From positions 1-39,519 of the forward strand of contig NZ_KK211077.1 in assembly GCF_000620125.1 (NCBI RefSeq): a DNA stretch of 39,519 bases. The letters run 5' to 3'. The translations under genes were made by a program, and so were the position numbers. The stretch comes from Clostridiisalibacter paucivorans DSM 22131 (GTDB taxonomy: Bacteria; Bacillota; Clostridia; Tissierellales; Clostridiisalibacteraceae). How positions within the stretch are numbered: the first letter of the stretch is position 1; each line of letters starts with the position of its first letter. Shown here piece after piece: positions 34,512 to 39,519 of this stretch. Under the pieces are notes generated by a model. That model saw only the letters and a list, made by a program, of their open reading frames with translations. It did no database searches and had not been told where the DNA came from.

Positions 34512-35456
34512 ATGGATCGTAAGAAAATAGTACCATCTATTTTTGAAGCAAATATTTTTTACCTTATAATAGCCCTATTATTATTGACATTGGGAGCAAT
34601 GGCCCAACAAAGAGAATTTTATACTGGTATATTAATAACAGAGTATATTATTATACTTCTTCCCACTGTACTATATTTAAAGATAAAAGGTTATTCATTA
34701 AAAAAGGTATTGAGATTAAATAAATTGAATTTGAAGCAAATAATATTAATTCCTTTATTAGTGATATTTTCTTATCCAATAGGGGCATTTTTAAATATTT
34801 TAATGGCAATTATACTTAGTAGATTTGGGCAAATATTGCCCCCACCTTTACCTGTGCCTAGTACAAATATAGAAGTATTATTGGGAGTGTTTGTGGTTGC
34901 CATTACACCAGGCATATGTGAAGAAGTAATGTTTAGGGGATTAATAATGAGGTCATATGAAAGGAAAGGAACTATAAAAGCCATTTTGATCTCTGGATTT
35001 TTATTTGGTATATTTCATTTCAATATACAAAATTTGATGGGGCCAATGTTTTTGGGAATATTATTTGGGTTTATTGTCCATAAAACGAATTCTCTATATG
35101 CAGTTATAATTGCCCATCTATCTAATAATTTGTTTGCATGGATATTAAGTTATTTATTTGGAAGCTCTCAAATACAACAAGAGGCAAACAGTGAGGCAGC
35201 AAATATGATACCTTATACTTTACAGTTAATGATAGGGGCGTCTTTTTTCTTATTTATAGCTATTATAGCAGGGATGATTGCAAGATATATTTATAAGAAA
35301 CTACCTGCAGGACAACAGGATTATTTTGGTGAAGAAATTAGACATTTAACAGAAGAGGGAAACACTGTGTTCAATATAATACCTATAGTTGTAGTAATGG
35401 GTATATTTATATATAAGGTAGTTGAATATATAAGATATATTTCTTCAATTAGTTGA
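34512..35456 (+). CDS. CPBP family intramembrane glutamic endopeptidase
   Basis: 314 residues with about eight hydrophobic segments. The CPBP (Abi/CAAX-type) motifs are in order: EEVMFRG (about 137-143), FGIFHF, and HLSNN near the next helix. This membrane protease family includes prenyl protein processing enzymes and bacteriocin self-immunity proteins. The C-terminus has an additional amphipathic part and a last helix. The start ATG 34512 follows AAGGAGTGG. It diverges from the lysine operon and is a single gene with its own terminator. The substrate is unknown. Confidence 0.93.
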   Translation: MDRKKIVPSIFEANIFYLIIALLLLTLGAMAQQREFYTGILITEYIIILLPTVLYLKIKGYSLKKVLRLNKLNLKQIILIPLLVIFSYPIGAFLNILMAIILSRFGQILPPPLPVPSTNIEVLLGVFVVAITPGICEEVMFRGLIMRSYERKGTIKAILISGFLFGIFHFNIQNLMGPMFLGILFGFIVHKTNSLYAVIIAHLSNNLFAWILSYLFGSSQIQQEANSEAANMIPYTLQLMIGASFFLFIAIIAGMIARYIYKKLPAGQQDYFGEEIRHLTEEGNTVFNIIPIVVVMGIFIYKVVEYIRYISSIS

Positions 35457-35516
35457 TAAATTATTTTAACAATAATTTTATAAAACATATATTTTAAATA
35501 CATACAAAAAATATCA

Positions 35517-35548
35517 AAAGGACCATCCTGGGGGAAGGAGGTCCTTTT
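35517..35548 (+). terminator. Rho-independent terminator
   Basis: AAAAGGACC/GGTCCTTTT stem with a 14-base loop, 61 bp after the CPBP protease gene. Confidence 0.85.
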
Positions 35549-35842
35549 AATATTTAAATTATAAAATTTAAAGGGGGAGTGGGAAAGTAGCATTTTTCCG
35601 ACAGAAAATAGTTTAACATTTTAGGTATTAAAAATCAAGGATTAATTTCAAAAAAAACATTATAGAATTGTAACAATTTAAAGGTTTCTTCTTACTTTTA
35701 TTAAGAAAATGTTTTCCTAACTTTGAAAAGTTTATTTTTTACTTTTAAAATATGTCAATGGGCTCATATATAGGGATTATAGAATAATTATTTCTATTAA
35801 GAAACATAATAGATAAAAAGATAATTATGAGGAGGAGTATAT
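35549..35842. other. AT-rich spacer before a spore protein gene
   Basis: No gene recognised. A CATATATA box near 35766 is a weak match to a sigma-G -10 element, but I find no -35 at good spacing. The spore protein ribosome binding site GAGGAGG is at 35828-35834. Confidence 0.4.
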
Positions 35843-36016
35843 ATGCCTAAAAAAGATGTAGGTTCAATGAAGTATGAAATAGCTAAAGAATTAGGATTGA
35901 TGGATAAAATAAAAGAGGTGGGGTGGGGAGGATTAACGGCTAAGGAAACAGGAAAGATAGGTGGAAAGATAACTGTTAAGAAGAGAGAGGCACGTAAAAA
36001 AAAGAAAGATTGTTAA
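35843..36016 (+). CDS. Small acid-soluble spore protein, alpha/beta-like (SspF-type)
   Basis: 57 residues, easily missed by length cutoffs. It reads MPKKDVGSMKYEIAKELGLM, then DKIKEVGWGGLTAKETGKIG, then a very basic tail (KKREARKKKKD). The block KYEIAKELGL corresponds to the GPR cleavage region and GWGGLTAKETGKIGG to the second conserved SASP block, as in SspF-like proteins. The ribosome binding site GAGGAGG lies 8 bases before ATG. It is probably a forespore DNA-binding protein under sigma-G. The next gene (sirtuin) starts about 100 bp later with its own ribosome binding site. Confidence 0.93.
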   Translation: MPKKDVGSMKYEIAKELGLMDKIKEVGWGGLTAKETGKIGGKITVKKREARKKKKDC

Positions 36017-36119
36017 ATTATTATATTATAGATAAAATTATATAGGGATATTGATTGGCTTTTTAAAAAAATTGATATGATATAATAATCATATAATACT
36101 ATAATTGGGGGATGATTTT

Positions 36120-36848
36120 GTGGATAGGATAAAAATACTTAGAGAATTTGTAAATAGTAGTGATAATATAGTGTTTTTAGGAGGTGCAGGTGTTTCCACA
36201 GAGAGCAATATACCAGACTTTAGATCTAGTAATGGAATATATAGTACTGAGAGCAAATACGGATATTCTCCAGAGGTTATGCTTAGTCATAGCTTTTTTG
36301 TAAATCACACAGAAGAATTCTTTGATTTTTATAGAAACACAATGATATATAAAGATGCTAAACCCAATCTTGCCCATACTGCCCTTGCAGAATTGGAAGA
36401 TATGGGAAAACTTAAAGCAATAGTAACTCAAAATATAGATGGATTACATCAATTGGCGGGATCTAAAAATGTGATAGAACTTCATGGCTCTGTATATAGA
36501 AACTATTGTCAAGACTGTAGAAAATTTTTTGACTTAGATTATGTATTAAATAGTAAAAGTATGATACCAAAATGTGATCAATGTGGAGGAATAGTAAAGC
36601 CTGATGTAGTACTATATGAGGAGCCACTTAAAAGTGATGATATAACGATGGCAATGGAGGCTATAACTAACTGTGATATGTTAATCGTTGGAGGAACTTC
36701 ATTGGTAGTATATCCTGCAGCTAATCTTGTAAGATATTATGAAGGAGATAAACTGGTACTTATTAATAAAGACAGTACTAATTATGATAGATATGCTAAA
36801 TTAGTTATAAACGATAGCATAGGAAAGACATTGAATAATATTTTTTAG
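36120..36848 (+). CDS. cobB: NAD-dependent protein deacetylase (sirtuin, CobB type)
   Basis: 242 residues. The Rossmann start is GGAGVSTESNIPDFRS. TQNIDGLHQLAG holds the NAD/catalytic loop, and the general base histidine lies in ELHGSV. Four zinc cysteines occur as CQDC and CDQC. VYPAANLV follows near the end. It deacetylates lysine residues with NAD. A frame opens at TTG 36105, but GGGGGA at 36107-36112 lies inside it and is 7 bases before GTG 36120, which is the better start. The methyltransferase starts 9 bp after its stop codon, so the two are cotranscribed. Confidence 0.95.
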   Translation: MDRIKILREFVNSSDNIVFLGGAGVSTESNIPDFRSSNGIYSTESKYGYSPEVMLSHSFFVNHTEEFFDFYRNTMIYKDAKPNLAHTALAELEDMGKLKAIVTQNIDGLHQLAGSKNVIELHGSVYRNYCQDCRKFFDLDYVLNSKSMIPKCDQCGGIVKPDVVLYEEPLKSDDITMAMEAITNCDMLIVGGTSLVVYPAANLVRYYEGDKLVLINKDSTNYDRYAKLVINDSIGKTLNNIF

Positions 36849-36857
36849 GGGGTAACT

Positions 36858-37595
36858 ATGCTTCAATATAAAGAATTTGCTTCAATATATGACAAACTTA
36901 TGTGGGATATTGATTATCAACAGTGGTATAAATATATCACAAGGATATTAAAAAAATATGATATTAAAGAAAAAAGATTATTGGAAATGGCCTGTGGCAC
37001 CGGTAGTATGACTAAATTTTTTTCTGAAGATATGTATGATATAACATGTTTTGATATCTCAGAAGAGATGTTAGTAGTGGCCTATGAAAAACTAAGGAAA
37101 TGTAAAAATGTACAGATATTGAATCAAGATATGAGAAATTTTTCTTTGAATAAGAAATTTGACATAGTGTTGAGTTTATGTGACAGCATAAACTATATAA
37201 CAGAAAAAGAGGATTTAATGAATGTATTTAATAATGTATATAAACATTTAGATGAAGATGGGATATTTATTTTTGATATAAATTCATACTTTAAGATAAG
37301 TAATATAATAGGAAATAATACTTTTATAAATGATGAAGAAGATGTTTTTTATACTTGGCAAAGCTTTTTTGATAAAGGAGATAGCTTGGGATATTATGAT
37401 TTAACATTTTTTATTTATAATGGAAGTCTATATGAACGAATAGATGAAGAACATATTCAAAGGGCCTATACAACAGAAGAAATAATGGAACTATTGGACA
37501 AATCAGGGTTCAAAAAAATAGACGTGTATCAGGGCTTTTCTTTTGAAGATATAAGAGAAAAAACAGAAAGAATAAATTTTGTGGCAAGAAAATGA
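36858..37595 (+). CDS. Class I SAM-dependent methyltransferase
   Basis: 245 residues. Motif I reads LLEMACGTGSMTKFF (about 41-55). CFDISEEMLVVA is the acidic loop binding the SAM ribose. NQDMRNFSLNKKFDIVLSLCDSINY covers motifs II-III. The lid and C-terminal part resemble YqeM-type methyltransferases found near ybeY/yqeK in other Firmicutes, so a small-molecule or RNA substrate is possible. The substrate is not determined. The ribosome binding site AGGGGG is at the sirtuin stop, with 9 bp between genes. Confidence 0.88.
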   Translation: MLQYKEFASIYDKLMWDIDYQQWYKYITRILKKYDIKEKRLLEMACGTGSMTKFFSEDMYDITCFDISEEMLVVAYEKLRKCKNVQILNQDMRNFSLNKKFDIVLSLCDSINYITEKEDLMNVFNNVYKHLDEDGIFIFDINSYFKISNIIGNNTFINDEEDVFYTWQSFFDKGDSLGYYDLTFFIYNGSLYERIDEEHIQRAYTTEEIMELLDKSGFKKIDVYQGFSFEDIREKTERINFVARK

Positions 37596-37624
37596 ATTTT
37601 TTTTTAAGTTAGTGGGAATATTAA

Positions 37625-37653
37625 TTGACAGGTGAAAATAAGTGTGATACACT
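37625..37653 (+). promoter_or_regulatory. Sigma-A promoter of the cold-shock gene
   Basis: A perfect TTGACA (37625-37630) and TACACT (37648-37653) are separated by 17 bp. It leaves a roughly 65-base untranslated leader, which is typical for cold-shock mRNAs. Confidence 0.8.
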
Positions 37654-37723
37654 AATCAAAGAGTAGGTGATACATAGATAGTAACATCTGCAAATTTATT
37701 GAAGTACAGGAGGAATGTTTTAA

Positions 37724-37924
37724 ATGGAAAAAGGAACAGTTAAATGGTTTAATGCATCTAAAGGATATGGCTTTATAACAAGAGAAAATGGTGATGATGT
37801 ATTCGTACATTATTCAGCTATCCAAACAGATGGATTCAAAACATTAGATGAAGGACAAGAAGTTGAATTTGAAATAGTTGAAGGAGACAAAGGTCCTCAA
37901 GCAACTAATGTTGTAAAACTATAA
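37724..37924 (+). CDS. Cold-shock protein (CspA family)
   Basis: 66 residues, a single OB fold. RNP-1 reads KGYGFITRE and RNP-2 reads [18 protein letters not shown] is the usual N-terminal strand, and [10 protein letters not shown] the C-terminus. It binds single-stranded RNA and DNA and acts as an RNA chaperone. AGGAGG precedes ATG. It has its own promoter and terminator. Confidence 0.97.
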   Translation: MEKGTVKWFNASKGYGFITRENGDDVFVHYSAIQTDGFKTLDEGQEVEFEIVEGDKGPQATNVVKL

Positions 37925-37969
37925 TAACAACAATCTAATATAGATTTTATATAGTTTTATAAAAAGCAA

Positions 37970-38009
37970 TTAAGGCCCCATATTTTATGGGGCTTTAAAT
38001 AATTTTTGA
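37970..38009 (+). terminator. Rho-independent terminator of the csp gene
   Basis: AAGGCCCCATA/TATGGGGCTTT stem around TTTT, followed by AAATAATTTTT. Confidence 0.88.
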
Positions 38010-38060
38010 CTAAATATATAATAATATAGATAGAAAGTTAGTAGTAATTAGTTAATATTG

Positions 38061-38089
38061 ATTAAGGACAGTAATGGACTGTCCTTAAT
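38061..38089. repeat. Inverted repeat in the csp-hslO gap
   Basis: ATTAAGGACAG (38061-38071) pairs with CTGTCCTTAAT (38079-38089) around TAATGGA. It is flanked by TAGTAATTAG (left) and TTACTAATAATT (right), which extend the palindrome weakly. The flanks resemble words in the repeats at 18589-18694 and 39340-39424. Confidence 0.7.
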
Positions 38090-38125
38090 TACTAATAATT
38101 GATTTAAAAGGGAGGTAGAAGAATA

Positions 38126-39007
38126 GTGAATGATTATATAATCAGAGCAGTGGATAAAGATAGAAAGCTAAGGGCTTTTATTGCTACTACTACTCATATG
38201 GCAAATGAAGCCCATAAAATTCACAAAACACTTCCCATTGCTACTGCTGCTTTAGGTAGAACTTTAACAGCAGCATCTATAATGGGAATTATGTTAAAGG
38301 GAGAAAAAGATAAAATAACATTAAATTTTAAAGGATCTGGAAAAATAAAATCTATATTGGCAGTAGCCAATAGTTATGGCAAGGTCAAAGGATATATATC
38401 TGATCCTTTTGTAGAGCTACCATTGAGAGAAGATGGAAAGCTAGACGTAGGTGGGGCAGTGGGAAGCGATGGTAGATTGGTTGTGATAAAGGATTTGGGA
38501 TTAAAGGAACCCTATGTAGGACAGTCAAAACTAGTGAATGGAGAGATAGCCCAAGATCTAACCCATTATTTTGCTTATTCAGAGCAACAACCTTCTTCTG
38601 TAGCGTTGGGTGTATTAGTGGATAGAGATTTATCTGTAAAGGCCTCAGGAGGATTTATTATACAAGTATTACCAGGGATTACTGAGGAAGAAATAAATAA
38701 ATTGGAAAATAACCTAATGAAAATAGGTTCAATATCTTCACTAATAGATGAAGGAAATTCACCAGAGGATATATTGAATAAAATATTGGGAGATTTCCAT
38801 ATGGACATACTTGACAAAGTGCCAGTGGAATTTTCATGTGATTGTAGTATAGAGAGGATAAAAAAAGCTTTATCTACAGTTGGAAAAGAGGAATTACAAG
38901 ATATGATAGATAAAGACAAAGGTGCAGAGTTATTATGTCATTTTTGTAATACTAAATATAATTTTACAGATAAAGAATTAGAGGAGATTAAGGAATCTTT
39001 AGAGTAA
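38126..39007 (+). CDS. hslO: Hsp33 redox-regulated chaperone
   Basis: 293 residues. The N-terminal core starts NDYIIRAVDKDRKLRAF and includes GRTLTAASIMG and the GxGSDGRLVVIKDLG-type region. The C-terminal zinc switch has CDC and CHFC, the four redox cysteines. It holds unfolded proteins under oxidative and heat stress after disulfide formation. The start is GTG 38126 with GGGAGG 10 bases upstream. Confidence 0.96.
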   Translation: MNDYIIRAVDKDRKLRAFIATTTHMANEAHKIHKTLPIATAALGRTLTAASIMGIMLKGEKDKITLNFKGSGKIKSILAVANSYGKVKGYISDPFVELPLREDGKLDVGGAVGSDGRLVVIKDLGLKEPYVGQSKLVNGEIAQDLTHYFAYSEQQPSSVALGVLVDRDLSVKASGGFIIQVLPGITEEEINKLENNLMKIGSISSLIDEGNSPEDILNKILGDFHMDILDKVPVEFSCDCSIERIKKALSTVGKEELQDMIDKDKGAELLCHFCNTKYNFTDKELEEIKESLE

Positions 39008-39103
39008 AATTGCATATAATGTATTGTTTGACATTTAGTGAATGTTAAAATTATTTCTTAATATTTCTAAAATTTTGCATGTAAAGTTTTTGTTAAAATA
39101 TTG

Positions 39104-39132
39104 TTGACTTTAAAATGAAAATATTGTATACT
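39104..39132 (+). promoter_or_regulatory. Promoter of the tRNA pair
   Basis: TTGACT (39104-39109) and TATACT (39127-39132) at exactly 17 bp, 33 bases before tRNA-Phe. Confidence 0.8.
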
Positions 39133-39164
39133 AGACAATGTCATGAGGGTAAGATGTGGCATTG

Positions 39165-39240
39165 GCCCAGATAGCTCAGTCGGTAGAGCAGGGGACTGAA
39201 AATCCCCGTGTCGGTGGTTCGATTCCGCCTCTGGGCACCA
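39165..39240 (+). tRNA. tRNA-Phe (GAA)
   Basis: 76 bases with encoded CCA. The acceptor stem GCCCAGA/TCTGGGC, D-arm, anticodon stem GGGGA...TCCCC with loop CTGAAAA (anticodon GAA) and T-arm GGTTCGATTCC are all complete. Confidence 0.98.
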
Positions 39241-39243
39241 AGT

Positions 39244-39318
39244 GCGGAAGTGGCTCAGTGGTAGAGCATCGCCTTGCCAAGGCGAGGGTCGCGGGTTCGA
39301 ATCCCGTCTTCCGCTCCA
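39244..39318 (+). tRNA. tRNA-Gly (GCC)
   Basis: 75 bases with encoded CCA. The acceptor stem GCGGAAG/CTTCCGC, anticodon stem CGCCT/AGGCG with loop TTGCCAA-like (anticodon GCC) and T-arm GGTTCGAATCC are complete. It lies 3 bp after tRNA-Phe and is cotranscribed with it. Confidence 0.97.
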
Positions 39319-39368
39319 GTAATTATTATTATATAATTAGTAATCTATAGTAATTAGTTCATATCTAA

Positions 39369-39424
39369 CCAAGAACTAAGAACCAAGAACTAAGAGCCAA
39401 GAACTAAGAACCAAGAACTAATAA
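39369..39424 (+). repeat. Tandem 14-bp repeat, four copies
   Basis: The unit CCAAGAACTAAGAA starts at 39369, 39383, 39397 and 39411. The second copy has one change and the fourth ends CTAATAA. It is preceded by TAGTAATTAGTTC-like sequence (about 39350). There is no spacer diversity, so this is not a CRISPR array. Confidence 0.85.
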
Positions 39425-39519
39425 GGCCAAGTGGTAAGGCATAAGCAGAGAACCCAAATCTTCATTGTGATTTGGTGTGAATCGCTTAGTCGGAGTAGCA
39501 AATAAAAGCACTTGGGAAT
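39425..39519 (+). ncRNA. 5' part of a structured RNA cut by the window edge
   Basis: It begins GGCCAAGTGGTAAGGC, a D-arm-like hairpin, followed by CCAAATC/GATTTGG as a 7-bp hairpin (about 39454-39477) and GCTTAGTCGGAGTAGC. The final GCACTT could pair with AAGTG near the window start. No tRNA anticodon or T-arm fits. It may be the 5' half of the same RNA family as positions 1-152. Homology to omega RNA is a guess. Confidence 0.35.

Noticed and set aside
39156-39350. 64-codon open frame across both tRNAs
   Set aside because: It is read through the tRNA-Phe and tRNA-Gly genes and has no ribosome binding site of its own.
39369-39424. Short tandem repeats considered as CRISPR
   Set aside because: Units are directly adjacent with no spacers and no cas genes are nearby.
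39425-39500. Degenerate tRNA (Cys- or Gln-like D-arm GGCCAAGTGGTAAGGC)
   Set aside because: No 7-base anticodon loop, T-arm or acceptor stem with CCA can be found. It is better treated as another structured RNA.

Overview
The window looks like a chromosomal contig from a low-GC, anaerobic, spore-forming Firmicute, probably an amino-acid-fermenting member of the Clostridia (Tissierellales/Peptostreptococcales-like; this is inference). The evidence is AT-rich DNA with strong GGAGG ribosome binding sites, two small acid-soluble spore proteins, a sporulation-type polysaccharide deacetylase, a T-box and a lysine riboswitch, an OrtB-type ornithine-fermentation enzyme and a sigma-54 activator. Housekeeping genes are intact.

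Layout: (i) 1-6.6 kb is an amino-acid catabolic cluster: an OrtB-like thiolase beta subunit, a class III aminotransferase, a Na+/alanine-glycine symporter and a sigma-54-dependent activator that probably controls them. (ii) 6.69-14.75 kb is an ABC-transporter substrate-binding lipoprotein gene split in two by a 7.06-kb element. The element carries a large serine recombinase at one end, two N-acetylmuramoyl-L-alanine amidases, a lipoprotein, a stalk-domain protein and two small membrane proteins. The two junctions share a 7-bp core. Joining the outer sequences restores an in-frame 334-codon gene. Joining the inner sequences gives a strongly palindromic attP. This is the most striking feature of the window. 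(iii) 14.9-20 kb holds pgsA, a Val T-box with valS, and folC. (iv) 20.1-27.9 kb holds a beta-propeller protein, a DUF4364 regulator, a spore protein, two polysaccharide deacetylases, an aberrant MurE-like ligase, a two-OB-fold SSB-like protein, two tiny genes and hpt. (v) 34.3 down to 28.0 kb on the minus strand is a lysine-riboswitch-controlled operon lysC-asd-dapA-dapB-dapH-aminotransferase for diaminopimelate, lysine and dipicolinate supply. (vi) 34.5-39.3 kb holds a CPBP protease, a second spore protein, a sirtuin, a methyltransferase, a cold-shock protein, Hsp33, tRNA-Phe and tRNA-Gly.

Both window edges carry what look like the 3' and 5' parts of one structured RNA family, possibly an IscB/HEARO-type omega RNA. 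If this window is a whole contig, assembly may have broken at that repeat. Intergenic palindromes rich in TAGTTCGTAG/TAGTAATTAG-like words recur at three places.

Gene starts were chosen from ribosome-binding-site spacing and several differ from the longest open frame. No database search was possible. Family names rest on motifs and gene context.
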